Assembly (NCBI GenBank): GCA_947371015.1
Contig: CANBNK010000009.1
Coordinates: 1-64,000, forward strand
Length of the DNA: 64,000 nucleotides
Source of the DNA: Acetobacteraceae bacterium
Lineage (GTDB): Bacteria; Pseudomonadota; Alphaproteobacteria; Acetobacterales; Acetobacteraceae
Reading direction: 5' to 3'
Numbering within the stretch: the first letter of the stretch is position 1; the number at the start of each line of letters is the position of its first letter. The translations under genes were made by a program, and so were the position numbers. Shown here piece after piece: positions 43,516 to 51,608 of this stretch. The notes beneath the pieces are model-generated. The model had not been told where the DNA came from and did no database searches. It worked only from the letters and a program-made list of their open reading frames with translations.

Positions 43516-44016
43516 TCAGGCGGCGCGCAAGGCGCTCGGCAGTTCCGCCACGGCGCGGTCGATCAGCTGGGCGTCGGCATTGGCGTCCAGCTGCTGGGAG
43601 ATCACCGCCCGCGCGGCGGCGGTGGCGATCTCGGCCGCGGTGTTGCGGACATCGGCGATGGCGCCGGCTTCCGCCGAGGCGATGCGGTCCATCGCCATGC
43701 GTTCACGCCGCTTGGCCGCCGCTTCGGCTTCCACGCCGGCCGCTTCGGCCACGCGCAGCGCTTCGGCGCGGGCACGGTCCAGCATCTGCTGGGCTTCCGC
43801 CAGGGCCGCGGTGCGGTCGGCTTCCGCCTGGCGCAACATGGCTTCGGCTTCGGTCCGCAGGCGAGAGGCTTCGGCCAGTTCGGCCTTCACCGCCTCGCCA
43901 CGCGCGTCCAGCATGCCGGTCAGCTTGGACCAGATGGTCTTGCCGAGCAGCAGGAAGAACAGGACGAAGCTGACGGCTTCCCAGACATGCGGGTCGCTCA
44001 ACAGGTTGTCATGCAT
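43516..44016 (-). CDS. atpF: ATP synthase F0 subunit b
   Basis: 166 residues. One N-terminal membrane span (AVSFVLFFLLLGKTIWSKL) is followed by an almost unbroken charged helix with right-handed coiled-coil character (AELAEASRLRTEAEAMLRQA, AEAQQMLDRARAEALRVAEA). It forms the peripheral stalk with the b' subunit encoded just before it; its ATG overlaps the b' stop by one base. It closes the atpI-B-E-F'-F operon; the F1 genes are elsewhere, as usual in alphaproteobacteria. Confidence 0.94.
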   Translation of the reverse strand: MHDNLLSDPHVWEAVSFVLFFLLLGKTIWSKLTGMLDARGEAVKAELAEASRLRTEAEAMLRQAEADRTAALAEAQQMLDRARAEALRVAEAAGVEAEAAAKRRERMAMDRIASAEAGAIADVRNTAAEIATAAARAVISQQLDANADAQLIDRAVAELPSALRAA

Positions 44017-44612
44017 CAGGCGTACCCCCGGGCGGCCAGTTCGCGGTCAACCGCCGCATCCACCAGACCGCGGTCGGCGCCACCGGCGATTCGGGCCACG
44101 ACAGCCGCCGCGGTATCCGCGGAAACCAGGCGCAGCGCACCCATGGCGGCGTCGCGGGCGGCGGCGATCTGGGCTTCGGCGGCCTCGATCTGCTGGGCCA
44201 GCTTGGCGTTCATGGCATCGGTCTTGGTCAGCAGCTCGTCCTGCGCGCGGGTCACCGCGGCGGCCACCTGGGCCTGCGCTTCGGCGCGGGCACGGGCGGT
44301 GGCGGTGCGGTGGTCGTCCATGGCGGCATCGGCGCGGTCCTTGGCGGCACGCGCGGCCTCCAGGTCGCCATCGATGCGGCTGCGGCGGGCTTCCAGCACC
44401 TTGGCCACGCGCGGCAGCGCGATGCCGGCCATCAGCACGTACAACAGCGCGAAAATCGCCAGCAGCCAGACCACCTGGGCCACCAGCAACGGATTGTCGA
44501 AGCGCAGTTGCGGCATGCCGCCGGCGTGTTCTTGTTGCTCGGCCGCGAAGCTCGCCACGGCAGGCAGCATGGCCAGCGCGGTGAGGGCGGTGAGCCGGAG
44601 GCTCTTGCTCAT
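44016..44612 (-). CDS. atpF2: ATP synthase F0 subunit b'
   Basis: 198 residues. An N-terminal hydrophobic signal-like leader (LTALTALAMLPAVASFAAEQ) precedes a second membrane span (VWLLAIFALLYVLMAGIALP) and a long Ala/Glu/Arg helix (VLEARRSRIDGDLEAARAAK). Alphaproteobacteria and phototrophs have such a divergent b' partner for b; the leader makes this one longer than many. ATG 44612 follows GGAGACGGGT. A hairpin lies between it and atpE. Confidence 0.92.
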   Translation of the reverse strand: MSKSLRLTALTALAMLPAVASFAAEQQEHAGGMPQLRFDNPLLVAQVVWLLAIFALLYVLMAGIALPRVAKVLEARRSRIDGDLEAARAAKDRADAAMDDHRTATARARAEAQAQVAAAVTRAQDELLTKTDAMNAKLAQQIEAAEAQIAAARDAAMGALRLVSADTAAAVVARIAGGADRGLVDAAVDRELAARGYA

Positions 44613-44675
44613 ACCCGTCTCCTGGAAAAGCGCGAAAGGGCGCGACGGTGGTTCCGCGCGCCCCCCACACAACCA

Positions 44676-44691
44676 GCCCCCGAATGGGGGC
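44676..44691 (-). terminator. Intercistronic hairpin between atpE and the b' gene
   Basis: On the minus strand the stem GCCCCC / GGGGGC (loop ATTC) is followed by TGGTTGTGTG. It lies 24 bp after the atpE stop. It may act as an attenuator or mRNA end that keeps subunit c in excess over b and b'. Confidence 0.55.
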
Positions 44692-44715
44692 CGGCCTAGC
44701 CTTCAAGGGGCTGGA

Positions 44716-44940
44716 TCAGGTGAACAGGATGAGGAAGGCGATCAGCAGCGCGAACAGCGCCACGGCTTCCGTCAGGGCGAAGCCCAGGATGCCGATGGGG
44801 AACACCGCGTCGCGGGCGCTGGGGTTGCGGGCCACGCTGGTGATCAGCGAGGAGAAGATGTTGCCGATGCCCAGACCAACGCCGAACAGGGCGATGACGG
44901 CGATACCGGCCCCGAGGGCCTTCGCGGCTGCCACTTCCAT
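44716..44940 (-). CDS. atpE: ATP synthase F0 subunit c
   Basis: 74 residues forming the two-helix hairpin of the c-ring: helix 1 [20 protein letters not shown], polar loop RNPSARD, helix 2 [20 protein letters not shown]. The proton-binding carboxylate is the Glu of LTEAVALFA. The RNPSARD loop matches the conserved RNP that contacts F1. It lies between atpB and the b' gene. Confidence 0.96.
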   Translation of the reverse strand: MEVAAAKALGAGIAVIALFGVGLGIGNIFSSLITSVARNPSARDAVFPIGILGFALTEAVALFALLIAFLILFT

Positions 44941-44993
44941 CTGTGTAATCCTTCCGTGTCTGTCGTTGTGATGAGATGAACTGCTTGCGCGGC

Positions 44994-45785
44994 TTAGTGC
45001 AGATGCACCGCGTCGTGCAGGTAGATGCTGGTCAGGATGGCGAACACGTAAGCCTGCAGGAACGCCACCAGCAACTCGAAGCCTACCAGCGCCACGTTCA
45101 TGACCAGCGGCAGCACCGCGCCAACGTAGCCCACCGCGCCGATCGAACCGATCATCACCACGAAGGTGGCGAAGACGATGAGCATGACGTGGCCGGCAAC
45201 CATGTTGGCGAACAGACGCACGGACAGGCTGATCGGGCGGGAGAGGTAGGAAATGATTTCGATCGGGATGATGATCGGGGCCAGCACCTTCGGCGCGCCC
45301 TCGGGGAAGAAGTAGGTGAAGAAGTGCGTGCCGTGGATCACCAGGCCGACCACCGTCACCACCACGAAGACCAGCGCGGCCAGGCCGAAGGTGACGGCGA
45401 TGTGGCTGGTGAAGGTGAAGGCGTAGGGGATCAGGCCCAGCAGGTTGCCCACCAGGACGAACATGAACAGGCAGAACACGAAGGGGAAGTAGCGCTTGCC
45501 TTCATCCCCAACCTGGCCAACCACCATGTCGTGCACGAACTCATAGCTGCTCTCGGCCAGCGCCTGCAGGCGGCCGGGCACGATGGCGCTGCGCGCCATG
45601 CCGGCGACCATCAGCACGGTGATGACCAGCACGGCGATGACCATGAACAGGTTCGACTGGCTGAACATGTATGCATGACCGAAATCGCCAAGCACCGGCA
45701 CCAGTTCGAACTGGTGCAGTGCGTCGATCGTCGCTTTGCCCTCAGCGGCCACGTGCGGCTCCCCAGTCCATACAGCTTCAGTCAA
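44994..45785 (-). CDS. atpB: ATP synthase F0 subunit a
   Basis: 263 residues with five or six membrane spans. The essential Arg of helix 5 is in [20 protein letters not shown]. Other family segments are [20 protein letters not shown] and [20 protein letters not shown]. It forms the proton half channels next to the c-ring. Its 5' end overlaps atpI by 8 bp. The N-terminal 30 residues ([20 protein letters not shown]) are the usual periplasmic helix. Confidence 0.96.
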   Translation of the reverse strand: MTEAVWTGEPHVAAEGKATIDALHQFELVPVLGDFGHAYMFSQSNLFMVIAVLVITVLMVAGMARSAIVPGRLQALAESSYEFVHDMVVGQVGDEGKRYFPFVFCLFMFVLVGNLLGLIPYAFTFTSHIAVTFGLAALVFVVVTVVGLVIHGTHFFTYFFPEGAPKVLAPIIIPIEIISYLSRPISLSVRLFANMVAGHVMLIVFATFVVMIGSIGAVGYVGAVLPLVMNVALVGFELLVAFLQAYVFAILTSIYLHDAVHLH

Positions 45786-46071
45786 TCCGCCGCTTGGGAG
45801 GGCTGAACATGCGATACACGTTCAACACACCGGCGACCGAGCCCGCGACAAAGAACAGCAGGAAGAGCCAAGGCCAGGTTCCGAGCCAGCGATCCAGGCC
45901 GATACCGACGCCGACGCCGACCGCCAGGGCCGACGCAACCTCGATGCCGGCCCGCAGCCCGACTCCCCAGGAACCCGCGGGAAGGCCCTTCTGGCTGCCC
46001 GCAGGTTGGTCCAGGCCTCGCTTTGCCCGGGCTTCCTGCAGCCGCCGTTCGAAACCGTCACGCTCGTTCAA
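45778..46071 (-). CDS. atpI: AtpI, F0 assembly protein
   Basis: 97 residues. A charged N-terminus (MNERDGFERRLQEARAKRGL) precedes two spans: ASALAVGVGVGIGLDRWLG and WLFLLFFVAGSVAGVLNVYR, with the conserved Gly-rich GVGxGxGLDRWLGTxPW motif. AtpI helps c-ring assembly or Mg2+ uptake in other bacteria. It is the first gene of the F0 operon. Confidence 0.92.
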   Translation of the reverse strand: MNERDGFERRLQEARAKRGLDQPAGSQKGLPAGSWGVGLRAGIEVASALAVGVGVGIGLDRWLGTWPWLFLLFFVAGSVAGVLNVYRMFSPPKRRID

Positions 46072-46154
46072 TACCTTGCTCCCCCGCGGTTACCCGCCGG
46101 AAGGCAGGCGGCTCCTAAGGCGGTGATGACAAGGTGTCAATATAGCGCGGGCGG

Positions 46155-47936
46155 TTAGGTGGCCAGGGATGCCGGCAGCGATTGGACAATCGCGTCCACG
46201 ACGCCGGCCCAGTCACCTGGCTTGGGCTGCCGGAACAGGCGGGCGCTGGCGTACCAGGGGCTGTCGGGGCGGCCCAGCAGCCAGCGCCAGTCGGGGGCGT
46301 GGGGCAGCATCAGCCAGACCGGCTTGCCCATGGCGCCGGCGACATGCGCCACGGCGGTGTCCACGGTAATGACCATGTCGAGTCCCGCCAGCAAAGCCGC
46401 GGTTTCCCCGAAATCGGTCAGGGCTTCGGAATGGTCGGTCAGGCCCAGGCCGCGGGCCTCGGCGGCGTTGGGGCCGACCTGCAGGCTGACGAAGCTGTCT
46501 CCGGCCATGCCGGTCAGCGGGCGCAGCGCCTCCGCCGGGCAGGAGCGATGCGCGTCGTTCGAATGCAGCGGATTGCCGGCCCAGACCAGGCCGATCCGCC
46601 GGGCGCCGTCCCGGGGCTTGGGCAGCTTGGCCGCCCAGGCCGCGACTCGGGCCGGGTCGGCGTGCAGGTAGCCGGAGGCGGCGGGAATCGTCTCCAGCGT
46701 GGTGCCCAGCCGATGCGGCAGGCTCATCTGGTCCACCCAGCAGTCGCAGTCCGGCAGCGCGCGGTCCCGCGGCACGGCGCGGGCGACCCCGGGGGCGGCG
46801 GCCAGCAGCGGCAGCAGGCGTGGGTCGCAGGCCAGCATCACCCGGGCGCCCCGCGCTGCCAGCGGGTCCAGGAAGCGGGCGAACATGACGGCGTCGCCCA
46901 GCCCCTGCTCGGCCAGCACCAGCAGGGTCCTGCCGGCCAGGTCCTCGCCCTGCCATTCCGGCTGGGGCAGGCGGCGGAATTCCTGGGCATGGGCCGGGTG
47001 CCGCTTGCGCCATTCATATTCCGCGAAGCCGGCCGGCAGGTCGCCGCCCAGCAGGTGGGCGATGCCGAGGTTCCAATGCGCCTCCGCCAGGTTCGGCTTC
47101 AGGGCGATGGCGTCGTGGCAGGCGGCGATGGCTTCCGGCAGGCGGGCGATGTTGGTCAGCAGGCAGCCCAGGCTGGCATGGGCTTCCGCCAGCCGCGGGT
47201 CGGCGGCCAGGGCGGCGCGACAATGCTGCTCGGCGGCGACCGGGTCGCCCAGTGTCAGTTCGGCATTGCCCAGGTTCAGCAGCGCCTTGGCATGGCGCGG
47301 CGCCAGGGCGGCGGCGCGGCCCAGGGCGGCGGCGGCGGCGGCCGGCTTGCCCAGCTGCTTCAGCGCGGTGCCGCGCAGGAAATGCGCCTCCGCCAGGTCC
47401 GGCGCCGTGGCCAGGGCGGTATCGGCGGCGCGGAGTGCGGCTTCCGGCTGGCCGCCGCCCAGCAGCGCGGCGCCCAGCGCGGCATGGGCGCTGGCGTCAT
47501 GCGGGGCGATGCGGGTCGCCTCATGGCAGAGCGCGACCGTGGCGCCGTAGTCGCCGGTGTCGGCGCGTGCCTTGGCCAGGTTCAGCACGGCGCCGAGGTG
47601 CCGCGGGTCCAGCACCAGCGCCCGCTGCCAGGCCTCGATGGCGGCGGGCTTGGCGCGCAGCTGCCAGCGCGCATTGCCCAGCGCGAAGAAGCCATCGGCA
47701 TGGTCCGGCCGGGCGCGGACCGCGCGCTCCAGCAGCGGCACGGCTTCGGCGGCGCGTGCGTTCTGCAGCGCGAGCATGCCGTAGAGGTAGAGCGCCTGGC
47801 CCTGGTCCGGGTCCCTGGTCAGGATGGCGCGGTAGCCGGCCTCGGCTTCGGCGATGCGGCCGGCCTCATGGTCGGCCAGGGCCTGCATCAGGCCGGGCGG
47901 CAGGGTGGCTTCGTCCGCTGGGGTGTCGAGTGGCAT
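46155..47936 (-). CDS. TPR-repeat protein with a C-terminal ADP-heptose-transferase-like (GT-B) domain
   Basis: 593 residues. Residues about 15-325 are some nine tetratricopeptide repeats (e.g. GFFALGNARWQLRAKPAAIE, AHWNLGIAHLLGGDLPAGFA). The remainder resembles the glycosyltransferase-9/O-GlcNAc-transferase-like tail of many TPR proteins: LLVLAEQGLGDAVMFARFLD, IGLVWAGNPLHSNDAHRSCP, VSLQVGPNAAEARGLGLTDH and LLAGLDMVITVDTAVAHVAG. It would be cytoplasmic. It may glycosylate proteins (flagellin is a common target) but no flagellin is in the window. ATG 47936 is the first start after upstream repeats. Confidence 0.85.
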   Translation of the reverse strand: MPLDTPADEATLPPGLMQALADHEAGRIAEAEAGYRAILTRDPDQGQALYLYGMLALQNARAAEAVPLLERAVRARPDHADGFFALGNARWQLRAKPAAIEAWQRALVLDPRHLGAVLNLAKARADTGDYGATVALCHEATRIAPHDASAHAALGAALLGGGQPEAALRAADTALATAPDLAEAHFLRGTALKQLGKPAAAAAALGRAAALAPRHAKALLNLGNAELTLGDPVAAEQHCRAALAADPRLAEAHASLGCLLTNIARLPEAIAACHDAIALKPNLAEAHWNLGIAHLLGGDLPAGFAEYEWRKRHPAHAQEFRRLPQPEWQGEDLAGRTLLVLAEQGLGDAVMFARFLDPLAARGARVMLACDPRLLPLLAAAPGVARAVPRDRALPDCDCWVDQMSLPHRLGTTLETIPAASGYLHADPARVAAWAAKLPKPRDGARRIGLVWAGNPLHSNDAHRSCPAEALRPLTGMAGDSFVSLQVGPNAAEARGLGLTDHSEALTDFGETAALLAGLDMVITVDTAVAHVAGAMGKPVWLMLPHAPDWRWLLGRPDSPWYASARLFRQPKPGDWAGVVDAIVQSLPASLAT

Positions 47937-47988
47937 GGGCCGCAGGCTGCGCCCGGCCGGGTTAAGCTTCCGCTTACGCCTCCGCGCC

Positions 47989-48034
47989 GGCGCCGGTTCA
48001 GGCCTCGGCGCAGGCGCCGGTTCAGGCCTCGGCG
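47989..48034. repeat. Two 22-bp direct repeats at the end of the ABC exporter gene
   Basis: 47989-48010 and 48013-48034 are identical, a 24-bp period. The second copy holds the exporter's stop (48022-48024), so this is another duplication of a gene end, like 21358-21404. Confidence 0.85.
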
Positions 48035-49884
48035 AAGGCGCCGGATTGCTGGCGCCACAGCCGGGCATAGACGCCGTTCTGCGCCAGCAGCCCGTCATGC
48101 GTGCCCTGTTCCACGATATGGCCATGCTCCATCACCACCAGCCGGTCCATGCGGGCGATGGTGGAGAGCCGGTGGGCGATGGCGATGACGGTCTTGCCGG
48201 CCATCAGCTCGGCCAGCTGCTCCTGGATGGCGGCCTCGACCTCGCTGTCCAGCGCGGAGGTCGCTTCGTCCAGCACCAGGATCGGCGCGTCCTTCAGCAG
48301 CACCCGGGCAATGGCGATGCGCTGGCGCTGGCCGCCCGAGAGCTTGACCCCGCGCTCGCCGACATGGGCGTCGTAGCCGGTGCGGCCGCGCCAATCGGCC
48401 AGGTCGTCGATGAAGGCGCCGGCATGGGCGCGGGCGGCGGCGGCGGCCACCATCGGCTGCGTGGCATCGGGCCGGCCATAGCGGATATTGTCGCGGATGG
48501 AGCGGTGCAGCAGCGCGGTGTCCTGCGTCACCACGCCGATGGCAGCGCGCAGGCTTTCCAGCGTAACGCCGCCGATATCCTGGCCATCCACGGTGATCCG
48601 CCCGTCCTCCGGCTGGAAGAAGCCGAGCAGCAGGTTCACCAGGGTTGATTTGCCGGCGCCGGAATGGCCGACCAGCCCGACCCGCTCGCCGGGCTTGATG
48701 GCCAGGTCCAGGCCGCGCAGCACGCCGATCTCCCGGCCATAGCCGAAGGTGACGTTGTCGAACCGTATCTCGCCGTGCGGCGCGGCCAGCGGCACGGCGC
48801 CGGGCGGGTCCGGCGCGGTCGGCGGTACCGCGATGCTGCCCATGGCTTCCTGCACCACGCCGATATTCTCGAAGATGGCGGTGACGTTGAAGGCGACCCA
48901 GCCGGAGATGTTGGCGATCTGCCAGGCCATCGGCAGCGCGGTGGCGACGGCGCCCAGGCTGATATCGCCCCGCGTCCACAGCCAGACTCCGGTGGCGGCC
49001 GTGACCACCAGCAGCAGCGCGTTCAGGGCCGAGAGCAGGGCGCCGTTCAGCGTCACCAGCCGCATCTGTGCCTGGAAGGCCTGGTTCAGCCCCAGCAGGC
49101 CGTCGCGGGCAAAAGCGTCCTCCTGGCTGGCGCGGGCGAACAGTTTTACTGTTTGGATATTGGTGTAGCTGTCAACGATGCGGCCGGTCAGCTGGCTGCG
49201 CTGTTCGCTGGCCTTGCGCGAACGGTCCCGCATGCGCGGTACCAGCCAGCGCAGCCACCAGGCGTAGAAGCCGAACCAGACCACGATGGGCGCCGCCAGC
49301 CGCCAATCCGCGCTGGCCAGCAGCCCCACGGCGGCGCTGCCATAGACCAGGATGTACCAGACCGCGTTGACCACCTGCACCACGGATTCCCGCAGGGCGG
49401 GGCCGGCCTGCATCACCCGGTTGGCGATGCGGCCGGAAAAATCCTCCTGGAAGAAGGGCAGGCCCTGGCGGATGACGTGCCAGTGGCTCTGCCAGCGGAT
49501 CATGCTGGTGAAGGCCGGGTTCACCCCCTGGTTCAGCACCAGGTTCTGCGCGGTGATGGCGATGGGGCGGGCCAGGATGATCAGCGCCATGGTCACCAGC
49601 GCCGGCCAAGCCTCGGCCCACAGCGTTTCCGGCCGCTGCTCTCCCAGAAGCGCGACCAGCCGGCCGATCATGGCGGGAATGGCGGCATCCGCCAGCGCCA
49701 CGACGGCGCCGAGGATGACCATGGCCACCACCAGCCCGCGCGCCTGGGCCAGGAAATGGCCGTAGAAGCCCAGCAGGGTGCGGGGTGGCGGGGTCTCCGG
49801 CACCGGGCGGCCGAGCAGCCGGGCGGCGGCCTCGCCGGGCGGGGCGACGGGGTTGAGAAAGCGCTCGATGAAGCGGACCAGCAT
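48022..49884 (-). CDS. ABC exporter with fused membrane and ATPase domains
   Basis: About 620 residues. Six membrane spans over about 45-335 (e.g. VVAMVILGAVVALADAAIPA, GWVAFNVTAIFENIGVVQEA) are followed by the ATPase: Walker A LVGHSGAGKSTLVNLL, signature VKLSGGQRQRIAIARV, Walker B ILVLDEATSALDSEVE and the switch His in VIAIAHRLSTIARMD. This is the MsbA/multidrug/lipid exporter type. ATG 49884 is preferred; a TTG at 49920 would add 12 residues. It is alone, downstream of a TetR gene with a 72-bp gap, so that regulator may control it too. Confidence 0.92.
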   Translation of the reverse strand: MLVRFIERFLNPVAPPGEAAARLLGRPVPETPPPRTLLGFYGHFLAQARGLVVAMVILGAVVALADAAIPAMIGRLVALLGEQRPETLWAEAWPALVTMALIILARPIAITAQNLVLNQGVNPAFTSMIRWQSHWHVIRQGLPFFQEDFSGRIANRVMQAGPALRESVVQVVNAVWYILVYGSAAVGLLASADWRLAAPIVVWFGFYAWWLRWLVPRMRDRSRKASEQRSQLTGRIVDSYTNIQTVKLFARASQEDAFARDGLLGLNQAFQAQMRLVTLNGALLSALNALLLVVTAATGVWLWTRGDISLGAVATALPMAWQIANISGWVAFNVTAIFENIGVVQEAMGSIAVPPTAPDPPGAVPLAAPHGEIRFDNVTFGYGREIGVLRGLDLAIKPGERVGLVGHSGAGKSTLVNLLLGFFQPEDGRITVDGQDIGGVTLESLRAAIGVVTQDTALLHRSIRDNIRYGRPDATQPMVAAAAARAHAGAFIDDLADWRGRTGYDAHVGERGVKLSGGQRQRIAIARVLLKDAPILVLDEATSALDSEVEAAIQEQLAELMAGKTVIAIAHRLSTIARMDRLVVMEHGHIVEQGTHDGLLAQNGVYARLWRQQSGAFAEA

Positions 49885-49956
49885 GGCCGGCAGAACGCGC
49901 CAGGGATGCCCTGGCGTCAACCCCGCGCCACCGCTGAAAGCGGTGTTCGCCTGGGT

Positions 49957-50565
49957 TTAGCCCTGGGGGCCGAGCGCGGCGTCGAGCACCGCCTCCAGCA
50001 TCGCGCCCGGCGCCAGCGGCCCCAGCATGGCCGGGCGGATGCGGTGTTCCAGGCACAGCCAGGCAAAGCCGTGCATTGCCGACCACATGGCGATGGTGCG
50101 GGCCTTGACCGTGGCCTCGGGCGCGCCGGGCAGGGCGGCGGCGACGGTGGCCTGCAGGCCGGCGAAGGCAGCCTCGGCACCCGGCGGCGGCGGGCCCTGG
50201 AACATCAGCCGGAACAGCCCCGGGCGTTCGGTGGCGAAGCCGATATAGGCGCGGGCCGCCACCCGCAGCCGCGCCGCCGGACCGGTATCCGTTGGGCCGG
50301 CGCCTGTTGTTCCGGCGCCCTGCCACGCTGCCAGCCAGGCCTCGGCCAGCCGGGCGAAGCCGGTGGCGGCCACGGCGGCCAGCAGCGCCTGCCGGTTGGC
50401 AAAGTGGCGGTACGGCGCGGCGTGGGAAACCCCCAGCCCCTGCGCCAGGTCGCGCAGCGAGAGCGTGGCATGGCCGCCCGCCTCCACCGCCTGCAAGGCG
50501 GCGTCGAGCAGGGCGGTGCGCAGGTCGCCATGGTGGTAGGGGCGGGACATCCGCAATGTTGACAT
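49957..50565 (-). CDS. TetR/AcrR-family transcriptional regulator
   Basis: 202 residues. The N-terminal DNA-binding part reads YHHGDLRTALLDAALQAVEA then LSLRDLAQGLGVSHAAPYRH and FANRQALLAAVAATGF, the classic TetR helix-turn-helix. The C-terminal domain has GLFRLMFQGPPPPGAEAAF, as in regulators near MarR/TetR_C_33-type proteins. ATG 50565 has a weak GAG site; ATG 50550 is the alternative. A 16-bp palindrome lies over the start and 49 bp before the divergent hydrolase ATG, so it probably represses itself and the hydrolase. Confidence 0.9.
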   Translation of the reverse strand: MSTLRMSRPYHHGDLRTALLDAALQAVEAGGHATLSLRDLAQGLGVSHAAPYRHFANRQALLAAVAATGFARLAEAWLAAWQGAGTTGAGPTDTGPAARLRVAARAYIGFATERPGLFRLMFQGPPPPGAEAAFAGLQATVAAALPGAPEATVKARTIAMWSAMHGFAWLCLEHRIRPAMLGPLAPGAMLEAVLDAALGPQG

Positions 50566-50568
50566 TGC
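50553..50568. promoter_or_regulatory. Palindromic operator candidate for the TetR regulator
   Basis: GCAATGT-TG-ACATTGC is a perfect 7-bp inverted repeat with a 2-bp centre. A TTGACA hexamer (50559-50564, plus strand) lies within it, at a plausible -35 position for the hydrolase gene; the -10 is weak. TetR operators of this length and position are common. Confidence 0.6.
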
Positions 50569-50616
50569 CAACTCGAAACCGCAATGATGGCGCTGCAAAC
50601 TTGTTGAAAGCCAAGC

Positions 50617-51600
50617 ATGACCAGCCTTCTGCGCCTCACCCTGGCCCTGCTGCTGGCGGCGGGCCTTGCCGGGGGCGCCCGGGCGGCGGTCGGCTTTCAG
50701 GTGGCCGTGGTGGCGGACCCGGATGGCGGCCCGTTCGAGCTGGCGATCTGGTACCCGACCGACACGCCCGGCTCGCCGCAGCGGCTGGGCCCCTATGTGC
50801 AGCAGGTGGCGCCGGATGCGCCGCTGCGTGGTACCGGCCTGCCGCTGGTGCTGATCAGCCATGGCAGCGGCGGCAGCCTGAGCAACCATCATGATACCGC
50901 GGCCGCGCTGGCCGAGGCCGGCTTCGTCGTCGCCGCGCTGAACCACGTGGGGGACAGCACCGACGACCCCTCGCTGGCCGGCACTGCCCGCGGCTTGATC
51001 CTGCGGCCGCGGCAATACCACCTGGCGCTGGACTGGCTGCTCGGCGCCTGGGCGGAACGCGGCAAGGTGGATGCCCGGCGGATTGGCGGCTTCGGCTTTT
51101 CCGCCGGCGGCTTCACCGTGCTGGTGGCGGCCGGCGGCGTGCCGGACCTGCGGCGGATCGCACTGCATTGCGTGGTGCAGCCGGGCGACCCCAGCTGCCG
51201 GCTGGGCCGCCCGGGCGACAGACTGCCGCAAGGGCCGATCCCCTGGGCGCATGATGGCCGACTGCGCGCCCTGGTGCTGGCGGCGCCGGCGCTGGGCTAC
51301 GTGTTCGTACCGCAGGGGCTGGCGAGCCTGGACATGCCGGTGCAGCTCTGGCGCGGCCGGCTCGACGAGGTGTTGATGCACCCCTGGCATGGCGAGCAGG
51401 TGCGCTTCGCCCTGCCCAACCCGCCGATGCACGCGGAACTGCCCGGCGCCGGGCATTATGCCTTCCTGGCGCCATGCCCGCCGGCGATGCTGGCCGCCGT
51501 GCCGGAGATCTGCATCGACCCGCCGGGCTTCGACCGTGCCGGCTTCCACCGTGAGTTCAACGCCGTTGTGGTGCGGTTTTTCGTGGAAAAGCTGCGGTAG
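50617..51600 (+). CDS. Exported alpha/beta hydrolase (dienelactone hydrolase/PAF-acetylhydrolase-like)
   Basis: 327 residues. The signal peptide LTLALLLAAGLAGGARAAVG is followed by LAIWYPTDTPG and the oxyanion region LPLVLISHGSGGSLSNHH. The nucleophile is the Ser of IGGFGFSAGGFTVLVAAG; a likely His is in LPGAGHYAFLAPCP. Such proteins hydrolyse esters or lactones in the periplasm. Divergent from a TetR gene with a shared palindrome. The natural substrate cannot be named. Confidence 0.85.
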   Translation: MTSLLRLTLALLLAAGLAGGARAAVGFQVAVVADPDGGPFELAIWYPTDTPGSPQRLGPYVQQVAPDAPLRGTGLPLVLISHGSGGSLSNHHDTAAALAEAGFVVAALNHVGDSTDDPSLAGTARGLILRPRQYHLALDWLLGAWAERGKVDARRIGGFGFSAGGFTVLVAAGGVPDLRRIALHCVVQPGDPSCRLGRPGDRLPQGPIPWAHDGRLRALVLAAPALGYVFVPQGLASLDMPVQLWRGRLDEVLMHPWHGEQVRFALPNPPMHAELPGAGHYAFLAPCPPAMLAAVPEICIDPPGFDRAGFHREFNAVVVRFFVEKLR

Positions 51601-51608
51601 CGCCGCGC

